A DNA stretch of 32,700 nt from Gemmatimonadota bacterium (GTDB lineage: Bacteria > Gemmatimonadota > Gemmatimonadetes > Gemmatimonadales > Gemmatimonadaceae). How positions within the stretch are numbered: the stretch's first letter is position 1; each line of letters opens with the position of its first letter. Shown one piece after another: positions 1 to 8,203 of this stretch. The notes under the pieces were generated by a model. The model was not told the DNA's origin. It saw only the letters and a list, made by a program, of their open reading frames with translations, and did not search any database. The stretch lies in contig JAQBPY010000152.1 in NCBI GenBank assembly GCA_028287285.1, positions 1-32,700 on the forward strand, in the 5' to 3' direction. The position numbers and the translations under genes are program-made.

Positions 1-122
1 ACCAGCGCGTGCAGCTCGGTGTTCGAATACGGAAATCGAAGCAGCCCATCGCGGCTCACGGCCGGTGTGCCGAGTGGAGTGATGGTGCGCGGTGCCTCTC
101 GGCCGTAATCCCCGGGCTCCAT
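1..122 (-). CDS. Unidentified protein, N-terminal fragment cut by window edge
   Basis: An open frame begins with ATG at 122-120, three bases after the nadA stop codon (TAG, 128-126), and runs without a stop to the left edge, giving 40 complete codons. The peptide starts MEPGDYGREAPRTITPLG and continues in a mixed, soluble-looking composition with no signal peptide or membrane segment. The position directly behind nadA suggests co-transcription, so a role in NAD or related cofactor metabolism is possible. I do not recognise the family: it does not resemble the start of NadC. The coding call rests on the tight spacing and the open frame only. Confidence 0.45.
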   Translation of the reverse strand, partial: MEPGDYGREAPRTITPLGTPAVSRDGLLRFPYSNTELHAL

Positions 123-125
123 GCG

Positions 126-1157
126 CTATTCGCCCGGGTCGCCGGTGCTCGGCGCCGGAACACCGATGGGCACTCCACCAATGGCAATCATCCGCTCGAT
201 GGCGAGACGGGCACGATCGGCAATGGCGGCAGGAACCGTGATGCGATGCTCGAGGTGCTCGAGTGCGTTTTTCACCTTTGGGAGCGTCGTGACTTTCATG
301 TACGCACACGACGCGCGCTCGTTCGCGGCAAAGAACCGCTTATCCGGATTTTCGCGGCGCAGGCGATGCAGGATGCCCACTTCGGTTGCCACGATGAATT
401 CGTCCGCGCTCGATTGCGCCGGACGACGAATCATTCCTTCCGTGGACAGGATCTGCGCGCCCTCGGGCTCGATGTCGCCTGCCGACATGGCCTCGAGCAC
501 ACTCGTGGTGCAGCCACATTCCGGATGCACCAGGAACTCCGCGTTCGGGTGCTGCGACCGCTTGCGCCGGATGTCTTCGGGATCGATGCCCGCGTGCACG
601 TGGCATTCACCCATCCAAATGTGGATGTTGTCGCGGCCACTCAACCGCTTTACATGCGCACCCAGGAACATGTCGGGGCAAAAGAGAATCTCCGTGTCGC
701 GCGAAATGGCATTGACCACTTCCAGCGCGTTCCCCGACGTGCAGCAATAGTCGCTTTCGGCCTTCACTTCGGCAGTGGTGTTCACGTACGAGACCACCAC
801 TGCACCCGGATGTTCCGCCTTCCACGCGCGCAGCTGCTCCGCGTCGATCATCGAGGCCAGCGAACATCCCGCCGCCATGTCGGGCAGGAGAACCGTTTTC
901 TGCGGCGACAGCACCGCGGCCGTCTCGGCCATGAAATGCACGCCGCAAAAGACGATGACGTCTGCGTTCGTCCTGGCGGCTTCACGGGAAAGCCCGAGTG
1001 AATCGCCCACAAAATCGGCGACGTCCTGCACCTCGGCGCGCTCGTAGTTGTGCGCGAGTATCACCGCATTGCGCGCGCGCGCGAGATGCGTGATCTGGTA
1101 CTGGAGCTCGGCGATCTGCTCATCGCGCGAGCGGGACTGCGTTGCGGACTTGCCCAT
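126..1157 (-). CDS. nadA: Quinolinate synthase NadA
   Basis: Quinolinate synthase condenses iminoaspartate with dihydroxyacetone phosphate to give quinolinate, the second step of de novo NAD synthesis from aspartate. It is a cytosolic enzyme carrying an oxygen-sensitive 4Fe-4S cluster. The 343-residue product shows the family pattern: ILAHNYE near residues 33-39, AAGCSLA (Cys98), [10 protein letters not shown] around 124-133, [18 protein letters not shown] (Cys214/Cys216) and ERASCAYMK (Cys284). Cys98, one of the HPEC-region cysteines and Cys284 match the three cluster ligands known for the family. Length is normal. nadB, which makes the substrate, lies about 0.9 kb away on the same strand, separated by mscL and a receiver gene. 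The ATG at 1157 has no clear Shine-Dalgarno sequence but a TATGTT hexamer five bases upstream. Confidence 0.96.
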   Translation of the reverse strand: MGKSATQSRSRDEQIAELQYQITHLARARNAVILAHNYERAEVQDVADFVGDSLGLSREAARTNADVIVFCGVHFMAETAAVLSPQKTVLLPDMAAGCSLASMIDAEQLRAWKAEHPGAVVVSYVNTTAEVKAESDYCCTSGNALEVVNAISRDTEILFCPDMFLGAHVKRLSGRDNIHIWMGECHVHAGIDPEDIRRKRSQHPNAEFLVHPECGCTTSVLEAMSAGDIEPEGAQILSTEGMIRRPAQSSADEFIVATEVGILHRLRRENPDKRFFAANERASCAYMKVTTLPKVKNALEHLEHRITVPAAIADRARLAIERMIAIGGVPIGVPAPSTGDPGE

Positions 1158-1162
1158 TCCGT

Positions 1163-1168
1163 AACATA
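1163..1168 (-). promoter_or_regulatory. Possible -10 element of a leaderless nadA promoter (TATGTT)
   Basis: The minus strand reads TATGTT followed by five bases and the nadA ATG. A -10-like hexamer this close to the start, with no Shine-Dalgarno sequence, is what a leaderless transcript would show. The 83-base nadA-mscL divergent spacer (1158-1240) also holds a small inverted repeat, GGAAAG at 1179-1184 and CTTTCC at 1194-1199, which could be an operator. No convincing -35 box is visible. This is inference from position and composition only. Confidence 0.3.
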
Positions 1169-1240
1169 ATCGGCATCAGGAAAGTACGCCCCGCTTTCCG
1201 GACAGCTCCGGCCCATGCCATCCACCCAGCACGACGACCC

Positions 1241-1690
1241 ATGTTGAAAGAATTCAAGACGTTCGCAATGCGCGGCAATGTCGTTGATCTCGCTGTCGGC
1301 CTCGTGATCGGTGCCGCGTTCGGCAAGATCGTGACGTCGTTCGTCGAAGACATCCTCATGCCGCCCGTCGGCCTCGCGCTCGGCAAGGTGGATATGCGAA
1401 GTCTGTTCATCGACCTGTCCGGTACACGCCACGCCAGCATTGCCGAAGCGAAGGCGGCAGGTGCCGCCACGATCAACTATGGAATCTTCCTCAACACGGT
1501 TGTCGATTTTGCGATTGTTGCATTCGCCGTGTTCCTGCTCGTACGGCAGGTGAACAGGCTCAGGGGACCCGCGCCCGCTGCCGCACCGTCCACGAAGGAC
1601 TGCCCGTACTGCCTGACGAAAATTCCGCTGGCGGCCACGAAATGCGCCGCGTGTACCACCCCGCTCCCTGCGCTCGCGTCAGCTACCTGA
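1241..1690 (+). CDS. mscL: Large-conductance mechanosensitive channel MscL with C-terminal zinc ribbon
   Basis: MscL is an inner-membrane homopentamer that opens under membrane tension and releases solutes during hypo-osmotic shock. The start at 1241 gives the canonical N-terminus [20 protein letters not shown]; the open frame extends further upstream but that part is not MscL-like. The product is 149 residues. TM1 spans about 14-40 and includes [10 protein letters not shown], followed by the conserved [11 protein letters not shown]2 is about 78-101. After residue 118 comes a CPYC...CAAC segment (Cys121, 124, 135, 138), a small zinc-ribbon tail added to the usual cytoplasmic helix region. The gene diverges from nadA, and its stop overlaps the converging response-regulator gene by 8 bases. 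No strong Shine-Dalgarno sequence precedes the start. Confidence 0.95.
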   Translation: MLKEFKTFAMRGNVVDLAVGLVIGAAFGKIVTSFVEDILMPPVGLALGKVDMRSLFIDLSGTRHASIAEAKAAGAATINYGIFLNTVVDFAIVAFAVFLLVRQVNRLRGPAPAAAPSTKDCPYCLTKIPLAATKCAACTTPLPALASAT

Positions 1691-2042
1691 ACACGTCGCG
1701 CACCGTCTCCAGCAGCACATCTGGGTCAATGGGCTTGGCGAGGAAGCGCCGAGCGCCAAGCTCCAGCACTTCGGCGGGAATGTTCTCATCGGGCATGCCG
1801 CTGATCACGATCACCGGAACGTAAGACGTCTTCGATGACGATTTGAGCTTCCTGAGCACGTTCAGCCCCGTGCCGCCCGGCATCTTGATATCCAGGATGA
1901 GCAGGTCAGGCGGCTGCTTCATCACGAACATCATCGTCTGGATCGAGTCGTACGCCGGCAATGTGATGTGGCCGTGATCGTTGAGTACGCCGCAGATCAT
2001 GGCGGACAGCACCTTGTCGTCGTCGGCTACGATGATGTTCAT
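1683..2042 (-). CDS. Single-domain response regulator (receiver only)
   Basis: This 119-residue protein is one complete CheY-like receiver domain with no output domain. Acidic residues Asp7-Asp9 (VADDD), phospho-acceptor Asp51 in [10 protein letters not shown], Ser81 in VISG and Lys103 in LAKPI are all in place. It probably passes phosphate to another protein or acts by direct contact. It starts 43 bases after the nadB stop on the same strand, so it may be co-transcribed with nadB, although its own promoter cannot be excluded. Its stop lies inside the 3' end of mscL (8-base convergent overlap). The partner kinase is not obvious: several histidine kinases lie elsewhere in the window but none adjacent. 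Confidence 0.9.
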   Translation of the reverse strand: MNIIVADDDKVLSAMICGVLNDHGHITLPAYDSIQTMMFVMKQPPDLLILDIKMPGGTGLNVLRKLKSSSKTSYVPVIVISGMPDENIPAEVLELGARRFLAKPIDPDVLLETVRDVFR

Positions 2043-2085
2043 ACGGAAAGATGCGCCATGCTGAGCTCGCCCGGTGTGGGATGCA

Positions 2086-3594
2086 TCACAACTCGATGTG
2101 CCTGCCGCGCCAAGTACTCTTGGAGCGCGGGAAATCGCTGCGGTAGTGTCCTCCGCGCGATTCCTTGCGACGCATGGCTCCCTCCACGATACGCTGCGCC
2201 GTCTGCACCAGATTCAGCTCTTCCGTGGCCCCTTCCGGCAGTCGCTCCTCGATTTCGGCCAGCTCCATCGTCGCCGTCCGGAGACCCTTTGCCGTGCGGG
2301 CAATTCCTGCATGCTGCCACATGACCTCACGTACACGGTCTGCCGCCACTTGTGCCGCTCCGCGGTCGGAGAACGGCGGCACCGACCAGGCCCTTGCCAC
2401 CGGTAATCGCTTGAGCGGGGCAACACTGGTCAGGTCACGGGCGACGCGTTCGGCGAACACGAGCCCCTCCAGCAACGAGTTCGACGCCAACCGGTTTGCC
2501 CCATGCACGCCCGTGCGCGCCACCTCGCCCACCGCATATAGCCGAGGCATGCTCGACCGTCCGTTCAGGTCGGTGACGACCCCGCCCATCATGTAGTGCG
2601 CAGCAGGCGTGACCGGAATGAGGTTCTTTCGTGGATCGATGCCGCGCGCGATGCAGAGCGCGAGGATGCCCGGAAACCGTTTCGCGAATCCGCGCCCCAG
2701 CTTCCGCGCGTCGAGGTAGACCTGGTGTTTCTTCTGCTCGCGGAAAATGGCGCGTGCCACCACGTCGCGCGGCGCCAGCTCCGCCGACGCATGCACCTTC
2801 GTCATGAATCGCTCGCCGCGCTCGTTCACGAGGATGGCGCCCTCGCCGCGCACCGCTTCGCTGATCAGCGCGAGCGGATTCTCCGGGGTATCGAGCGCCG
2901 TGGGGTGGAATTGCACGAACTCCATGTCCGCGAGCGTGACCCCGGCACGATGTGCGATGGCATATCCATCGCCGGTCGCGACGACCGGGTTCGTGGTGTA
3001 GCGGTAGGCCTGGCCGCAGCCGCCCGTCGCGAGCACCGTTGCGTCCGCGATGATCTCCACCGCTTTTCCGGCGACGCTCGCCCGCACGCCAATGCACGAG
3101 CCGCGCTGCACGATGAGGTCGAGCACGCGCGCGCGCTCCAGCACGGTGATGCGCTTGCTCTTTCGCACGCGCGCAATGAGCGTGCGCGCCACCTCGGCAC
3201 CCGTCTGGTCTCCGTGCGCGTGCACGATGCGGTTGGTCGAGTGCGCCGCTTCACGCCCCAGCTCGAGCTCTCCCTTCGGGTCGAGATCGAATTTCGCCCC
3301 CGCCGTCTGCAGCTCTCGCACGCGGGCAGGGCCCTCCTCGACCAGTACCTGCACGGCGGCCGCATCACACAATGCCGCACCTGCCGCGAGCGTGTCCTGG
3401 CGGTGCAGCGTTGGTGAATCACCGGCGCCCAGCGCCGCGGCAATTCCGCCCTGCGCATAGGCGGTTGCGCTGTCGAACAGCGAGCGCTTGGTGAGGAGAA
3501 GGACGTCGCCGCTCTGCGACGCGCGCCACGCGGTATGCAGGCCGGCAACACCACTGCCGACGACGAGATACCGCGTGCGAATGCGAGTGGGCAT
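2086..3594 (-). CDS. nadB: L-aspartate oxidase NadB
   Basis: NadB is the FAD-dependent enzyme that oxidises L-aspartate to iminoaspartate, the substrate of NadA. The 502-residue product from ATG 3594 shows the N-terminal dinucleotide motif VVGSGVAGLHTA (about 11-22), SATAYAQGGIAAALG (about 42-55), LATGGCGQAY, QFHPTAL (228-234), SEAVRGEGAILVN, HYMMGGV (about 333-339) and the family signature HGANRLASNSLLE (364-376), followed by the C-terminal helical domain ending near RGGHYRSDFP. Length is slightly shorter than the well-known 540-residue enzymes. An in-frame ATG at 3612 is a possible alternative start, but 3594 fits the family N-terminus. The gene diverges from the nucleoside transporter operon across 72 bases and is followed by a receiver gene. 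Confidence 0.96.
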   Translation of the reverse strand: MPTRIRTRYLVVGSGVAGLHTAWRASQSGDVLLLTKRSLFDSATAYAQGGIAAALGAGDSPTLHRQDTLAAGAALCDAAAVQVLVEEGPARVRELQTAGAKFDLDPKGELELGREAAHSTNRIVHAHGDQTGAEVARTLIARVRKSKRITVLERARVLDLIVQRGSCIGVRASVAGKAVEIIADATVLATGGCGQAYRYTTNPVVATGDGYAIAHRAGVTLADMEFVQFHPTALDTPENPLALISEAVRGEGAILVNERGERFMTKVHASAELAPRDVVARAIFREQKKHQVYLDARKLGRGFAKRFPGILALCIARGIDPRKNLIPVTPAAHYMMGGVVTDLNGRSSMPRLYAVGEVARTGVHGANRLASNSLLEGLVFAERVARDLTSVAPLKRLPVARAWSVPPFSDRGAAQVAADRVREVMWQHAGIARTAKGLRTATMELAEIEERLPEGATEELNLVQTAQRIVEGAMRRKESRGGHYRSDFPRSKSTWRGRHIEL

Positions 3595-3600
3595 GGTGGG

Positions 3601-3606
3601 AATATA
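3601..3606 (-). promoter_or_regulatory. Possible -10 element of a leaderless nadB promoter (TATATT)
   Basis: The minus strand reads TATATT, six bases, then the nadB ATG. It is the only AT-rich patch in the 72-base spacer between nadB and the divergent BMP-protein gene. No Shine-Dalgarno sequence is visible for nadB. The same layout, a T-A-rich hexamer five or six bases before ATG, is seen at nadA and sucA. No clear -35 box is seen. The divergent operon promoter presumably also lies here, but I cannot place it. Confidence 0.33.
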
Positions 3607-3666
3607 TGGCATCCGCTCGTCGCCGCTTCTTGCCCCTCTCCGGCCCGCACACGACTTTTCCCGTCC

Positions 3667-4704
3667 ATGCGCAAGCTGCTCATCTTCGTGGGCGTGCTGT
3701 TGGCCGTCCACATCGCCCTGTTGCTCGTCCATCCATCCGGCGCCGCCGAACCGCCCACGGGCGACGCGGTCGACGTCGGCATCGTGTTCGACATGGGCGG
3801 CCGCGGCGACAAATCCTTCAATGACGGCGCCTACCTTGGCGCCGAGCGTGCCGAAAAGGAGCTCGGCGCGCGTGTCCGGTTCATCGAGCCCGGCGAAGGA
3901 TCGGACCGGGAAGCCGGCCTTCGCCTCCTCGCCGCCGAGGGCATGGACATCGTGCTCGGCGTGGGCTTCATCTTCACCGACGATCTCACGCAGCTCGCGA
4001 AGGAGTATCCGAACACCGATTTCGCCGGCGTCGATTTTTCGGTCGGTCAGGACAAGAATGGCAGGATCATCCAACCGCCGGCGAATCTCGCCGCACTCAA
4101 GTTCCGCGAGGAACAAGGCTCGTTTCTCGTAGGCGCGCTGGCGGCGCTCGTCGGCAACTCGAAGAAAGTGGGCTTCGTGGGCGGAATGAATTTTCCCCTC
4201 ATTCACAAGTTCGAAGTGGGCTACATCGCCGGTGTAAAGGCCGTATGCCCAGACTGCGAGGTATTGTCCCAGTACGCCGGCGTCACTCCGGAGGCATTCC
4301 GGAATCCGGGCAAGGGCAAGGAGCTCGCGCTCAGCCAGTACCAGCAGGGCGTCAACGTCATCTTTCACGCGTCAGGGTCCACGGGGCTCGGCGTCTTCGA
4401 GGCGGCGCGGCAGACGGGCAAGCTGGCCATCGGCGTGGACGCGGATCAGTTCAACGAAGCACCGGGATACGTTCTGACCAGCATGGTGAAGGGCGTGGAC
4501 AACGCGGTGTACGACGCGATCAAGCGCGTGAAGGAAAAGCGTTTCAAGGGTGGCATCTACCAGTACGGCCTCGCCGAGGACGGCGTGGGCTACGTATATG
4601 ACAGGAACAACGAGAAGCTCATTCCTCCGGCCGTCCGCGCACGTCTCGAAGCGCTGAAGCGGGAGATCATCGCGGGACGGATCGTGGTGCCGAGCACCAA
4701 ATGA
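3667..4704 (+). CDS. BMP/PnrA-family substrate-binding protein of an ABC importer (probably nucleosides)
   Basis: This is the extracytoplasmic solute-binding component of an ABC importer in the BMP/Med/PnrA family, whose characterised members bind purine or other nucleosides. ATG 3667 gives MRKLLIFVGVLLAVHIALLL, a signal sequence with a basic start and hydrophobic core, probably cleaved after the alanines near 26-27. The family motif GIVFDMGGRGDKSFNDG (38-54) follows, with VLGVGFIF (97-103), EEQGSFLVGALAAL (about 148-161) and VIFHASGSTGLGVFEAA (about 231-247). At 345 residues it is full length. There is no lipobox cysteine, unlike many Gram-positive and spirochaete relatives, so it is likely free in the periplasm or anchored by its N-terminus. 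The stop overlaps the ATPase start (ATGA). Nucleoside specificity is inferred from the family. Confidence 0.92.
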   Translation: MRKLLIFVGVLLAVHIALLLVHPSGAAEPPTGDAVDVGIVFDMGGRGDKSFNDGAYLGAERAEKELGARVRFIEPGEGSDREAGLRLLAAEGMDIVLGVGFIFTDDLTQLAKEYPNTDFAGVDFSVGQDKNGRIIQPPANLAALKFREEQGSFLVGALAALVGNSKKVGFVGGMNFPLIHKFEVGYIAGVKAVCPDCEVLSQYAGVTPEAFRNPGKGKELALSQYQQGVNVIFHASGSTGLGVFEAARQTGKLAIGVDADQFNEAPGYVLTSMVKGVDNAVYDAIKRVKEKRFKGGIYQYGLAEDGVGYVYDRNNEKLIPPAVRARLEALKREIIAGRIVVPSTK

Positions 4705-6227
4705 CGAACGCCATCCAGCTCGAGGGCATCGAGAAGCGATTTGGCCCGGTGCAGGCCAATCGCGGTGCCGGCCTTCAGGTCGCACACGGTGAGATTCACG
4801 CGCTCGTTGGCGAGAATGGCGCGGGCAAGTCCACGCTCATGCGTATTCTCGCCGGGCTCCATGCGCCAGATGCCGGCAGCATGTTGGTCAATGGCCGCGA
4901 CGTCACCGGATGGGCCACGTCCGAGGCCATCGCCGCCGGTGTCGGCATGGTGCACCAGCATTTCATGCTCGTGCCCACGCTTACCGTCGCCGAGAACGTC
5001 GTGCTTGGCTCGGAGATCACCAAGGGGCTGGTACTCGATCGTGGGGCGGCGGAACGAGCCGTTCGCGAGCTCGGCAAGCGCACGGGCTTGGTGGTGCCTC
5101 CGGATCGTCTCGTGTCGGAGCTGTCCGTGGGTGAAGCCCAGCGCGTGGAAATTCTGAAGACGTTGTATCGCGGTGCGAAAATCCTGATCCTCGACGAGCC
5201 AACGGCTGTTCTTTCTCCGCCGGAAGTCCGTGAGCTCTGGGCGGTGCTTCGCTCGCTTCGTGCAGAGGGCGGCACCGTGGTCCTCATCACGCACAAGCTC
5301 GACGAAGTCATCGACGTCTCCGATGCCATCACCGTCATGCGGCAGGGCGCAACAGTCACACGCATGGCGAGCGCGGGAGCAACACCGCAAAGCATTGCGC
5401 GCGCAATGGTGGGCCGCGACGTGGCTCTTGCGCTCGATGCCGAGTACGCCGGCAGCACGATTTCGGGCGCGTCCGCCACAGCGCCATTGCTCGACGTCCG
5501 CAACCTCACGGTGAGCGGCACACGTCGCGGCAACATCGTGGACAACGTGAGCTTCAGCATCGCCCCAGGCGAGATTCTCGGCATTGCCGGTGTGGAAGGC
5601 AATGGGCAGACGGAGCTCATCGAAGCGCTGTCGGGGCTGCGCGAAGCGCGCGGATTGATCTCGCTCGCGGGCCGCGATCTCATCGGCGACACGGTTCGCG
5701 AGCGCGGAGACGCTGGCCTCTCGCACATTCCCGAAGATCGCCACGAGCGCGGCCTCGTTCTCGATTACAGCATTGCCGAGAATCTGATTCTCGGGCAGCA
5801 GCACAAGTTCACGAGCGGACCAACCATCGACGGCGCACGCGTGCTCGCGCACGCCCGCGATCTCATTGCCAGGTACGACATCCGTCCGCCGGATCCGGCA
5901 CGTGCTGCCCGCGCGCTGTCCGGCGGAAACCAGCAGAAGATCGTCGTCGCGCGCGAGATGGCGCGCGACTTCAAGGTGCTGCTCGCGTCGCAGCCCACGC
6001 GCGGCGTGGACGTCGGCGCCATCGAATTCATTCATGCGCGGCTGCGCGAAGCGCGCGACCAGGGCAAGGCTGTACTGCTCGTCTCGGCAGATCTCGCCGA
6101 GGTGCTGGCGCTCGCGGATCGTGTGGCCGTGATGTACGGCGGGCGGTTCGTCGCGGTGCTGCCGCGTGCCGAAGCCTCGCCCGATGTGCTCGGCCCATAC
6201 ATGACCGGCGCGGAGCACGCCGCATGA
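4701..6227 (+). CDS. Double ATP-binding subunit of BMP-linked nucleoside ABC importer
   Basis: A single 508-residue chain carries both nucleotide-binding domains, as in the sugar (RbsA/MglA) and nucleoside (YufO/NupA-like) importers. Domain 1 has Walker A GENGAGKST (37-45), signature LSVGE (141-145) and Walker B ILILDEP (161-167). Domain 2 has a degenerate Walker A (GVEGNGQTE, 297-305, no lysine), a good LSGGNQQK (406-413) and a Walker B in which the Asp-Glu pair is replaced (VLLASQP, 426-432). One intact and one degenerate ATP site are normal for this subfamily, although the Ser-Gln at the second Walker B is further from consensus than usual. The gene overlaps its upstream and downstream neighbours by 4 bases each, suggesting translational coupling. 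Confidence 0.94.
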   Translation: MTNAIQLEGIEKRFGPVQANRGAGLQVAHGEIHALVGENGAGKSTLMRILAGLHAPDAGSMLVNGRDVTGWATSEAIAAGVGMVHQHFMLVPTLTVAENVVLGSEITKGLVLDRGAAERAVRELGKRTGLVVPPDRLVSELSVGEAQRVEILKTLYRGAKILILDEPTAVLSPPEVRELWAVLRSLRAEGGTVVLITHKLDEVIDVSDAITVMRQGATVTRMASAGATPQSIARAMVGRDVALALDAEYAGSTISGASATAPLLDVRNLTVSGTRRGNIVDNVSFSIAPGEILGIAGVEGNGQTELIEALSGLREARGLISLAGRDLIGDTVRERGDAGLSHIPEDRHERGLVLDYSIAENLILGQQHKFTSGPTIDGARVLAHARDLIARYDIRPPDPARAARALSGGNQQKIVVAREMARDFKVLLASQPTRGVDVGAIEFIHARLREARDQGKAVLLVSADLAEVLALADRVAVMYGGRFVAVLPRAEASPDVLGPYMTGAEHAA

Positions 6228-7282
6228 GCCGCCGAGCCGCCATTGAAGAAGCGGTGTTGCCGCCGCTCGTCGCGCTGCTCCTCGCGGCCGTTGTCGGTGA
6301 TCTGCTCATCCTGTCGTTCGGCCAGTCGCCGGGTGCGGTCTTCCAGCTTCTGCTCGAAGGCACGTGGGGAAACGCATACGGATTCGGACAGGTGCTGTAC
6401 AAGGCCACCACGCTCGTCTTTACCGGGCTCGCGGTGGGACTTGGACTTCGCGCCGGCTTGTTCAACATCGGCGCGGAGAGCCAGCTCGCGGCAGGCGGAT
6501 TCTGCGCGGCGCTGATCGGCATTTTGCTGCCGGCGGGCATTCCGGCCCTGCTCTGCCTGCCCATCTACGTTCTTGCTGCGGCACTCGGCGGTGGAATCGT
6601 GGGCGCGGTGCCGGGCGTGCTCAAGGCAAGGTTCGGCGCCCATGAGGTGATCGTCACGATCATGCTCAACTTCATCGTGCTCGCGCTGCTGAACTATCTC
6701 ACGAGCGCAAAAATTCACGTCCCCGATACGCTGCACACGCCGGAGCTCAAGAGCGGCGCACTGCCGCGGCTCGGTGACGCGTTTGCGCCATTTCATGGCT
6801 CCGCCGCCAATTCCACGATCCTTCTTGCGATCGTGACCGCGGTCGCACTCGGGTGGTATCTCTTCAGGACACGGCGCGGATTCGAGCTTCGAGCCGTGGG
6901 GCTTCAGCCTCATGCCGCCGAATATGCGGGCGTCAACGTGGCCGGCGTGACATGGCGTGCGCTCGCAGTATCCGGCGCCATTGCCGGGCTGGGCGGGTTG
7001 AACTATGTGCTTGGCTACAAGCACTATTATGAGGAAGGATTCGCCACCGGCGCCGGTTTCCTGGGCATTGCCGTCGCGCTGGTGGGCCGCAGCCATCCAG
7101 TGGGAATCGTGCTTGCCGCACTCCTCTTTGCAACGCTGTCGCAGGGCGGCCTCGCGGTGAATGCACTCGTGCCCAAGCAGATGGTGGACGTGCTGCAGGC
7201 CGTCGTCATCCTCGCGGTGTCCACGTCGGTTCCCGAAGTCCGCCGGCTGCTGCGCGGCGCACGCCGGAGCAACGACTCATGA
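6224..7282 (+). CDS. ABC importer permease (nucleoside type, subunit 1)
   Basis: An integral membrane subunit of 352 residues, with about eight hydrophobic segments, belonging to the branched BPD_transp_2 family that pairs with BMP binding proteins. Family landmarks are GLRAGLFNIGAESQL (about 83-97; FNIGAE is nearly invariant in this subunit type) and GAHEVIVTIMLNFI (about 143-156), the expected contact region for the ATPase. It overlaps the ATPase gene and the second permease gene by ATGA. It should form a heterodimeric pore with the product of 7279-8184. The substrate follows from the binding-protein family and is not proven. Confidence 0.93.
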   Translation: MSRRAAIEEAVLPPLVALLLAAVVGDLLILSFGQSPGAVFQLLLEGTWGNAYGFGQVLYKATTLVFTGLAVGLGLRAGLFNIGAESQLAAGGFCAALIGILLPAGIPALLCLPIYVLAAALGGGIVGAVPGVLKARFGAHEVIVTIMLNFIVLALLNYLTSAKIHVPDTLHTPELKSGALPRLGDAFAPFHGSAANSTILLAIVTAVALGWYLFRTRRGFELRAVGLQPHAAEYAGVNVAGVTWRALAVSGAIAGLGGLNYVLGYKHYYEEGFATGAGFLGIAVALVGRSHPVGIVLAALLFATLSQGGLAVNALVPKQMVDVLQAVVILAVSTSVPEVRRLLRGARRSNDS

Positions 7283-8184
7283 GCGCACTCAACTTTCTGT
7301 CGCAGACACTGCGCATCGCGGTTCCGTATCTCCTCGCCGCGGCGGGTGGGGTGTTGTCGGAGCGGGCAGGGTTGATTGGACTGACGCTCGAGGGCTACAT
7401 GCTGGGCGGCGCGTTCTGCGCGGCAGCCGGCAGTTATGCCGCGGGTGCGGCAGGGATGGGTGCAGTCGCACCCTGGCTCGGCGTGCTTGCGGCGGTGCTC
7501 GGTGGCGCCGCGCTCTCCATGCTGTATGCGGCGAGCGCCATTCGGTTCAAGGCCGACCAGATCGTCGTCGGCATTGCCGTCAACCTGCTCGCCGTAGGCC
7601 TGACGCGATTTTTCCTCAGGCTCTTCTTCGACAGCTCGTCCAATTCGCCGCGCGTGCCCGGATTCGACGTGAAAGGAAGCGGCACCGGTTTCGTGTCGCT
7701 CGCGCACAATCCACTCGTATGGATCGGCGTGATCATGACGCCGCTCGTTGCATGGCTCCTGTACAGAACACCCTTTGGTTTGCGGATTCGCGCGGTTGGT
7801 GAGCATCCTGCCGCTGCGGCCTCGGTTGGCGTGCCGGTTGTAAAAGTGCGCTACATGGCGGTTGCGCTGAGTGGCATGATCGCAGGACTTGGCGGCGCGT
7901 ATCTCTCGCTCGACCAGCACCAGTTCACCGACGGCATGACCGCCGGCCGCGGGTTCATCGCGCTGGCCGCGATTATCTTTGGCCGATGGAATCCACTCCT
8001 CGCCGGCCTCGCCTGCCTGCTGTTCGCCTCTGCCGAGACGCTGCAGATCCAGTTGCAGGGCACGCAGATGATTCCGTCGCAATTCGTGGAGATGATCCCG
8101 TACGTCCTCACGATCATCGCGCTCGCGGGCCTCGTTGGCCGCGCGTCCGCGCCCGCCGCCCTCGGCAAGACCACGACGGAATGA
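7279..8184 (+). CDS. ABC importer permease (nucleoside type, subunit 2)
   Basis: Second membrane subunit, 301 residues, starting at the ATGA overlap with subunit 1. The early stretch AAAGGVLSERAGLIGLTLEG (about 20-39) matches the SERSGVVNIGLEG-like signature of this subunit type, and ASAIRFKADQIVVGIAVNLL (about 90-109) corresponds to the ATPase-coupling loop region. About eight hydrophobic helices can be drawn. Together with the two upstream genes and subunit 1 it makes a complete importer. The stop is 19 bases upstream of an MFS transporter gene. Confidence 0.92.
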   Translation: MSALNFLSQTLRIAVPYLLAAAGGVLSERAGLIGLTLEGYMLGGAFCAAAGSYAAGAAGMGAVAPWLGVLAAVLGGAALSMLYAASAIRFKADQIVVGIAVNLLAVGLTRFFLRLFFDSSSNSPRVPGFDVKGSGTGFVSLAHNPLVWIGVIMTPLVAWLLYRTPFGLRIRAVGEHPAAAASVGVPVVKVRYMAVALSGMIAGLGGAYLSLDQHQFTDGMTAGRGFIALAAIIFGRWNPLLAGLACLLFASAETLQIQLQGTQMIPSQFVEMIPYVLTIIALAGLVGRASAPAALGKTTTE

Positions 8185-8203
8185 CGCTCGGGACGTTCGC
8201 ACC

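Noticed and set aside
2086..4368. Extended 760-residue version of NadB from an upstream start
   Set aside because: The extra N-terminal 250 residues run antisense through the BMP-protein gene and show no domain. The FAD motif lies right after ATG 3594.
4590..6218. Long minus-strand open frame opposite the ABC ATPase gene
   Set aside because: The plus frame has Walker and signature motifs; the antisense product shows low-complexity His/Arg/Ala composition and no family pattern.
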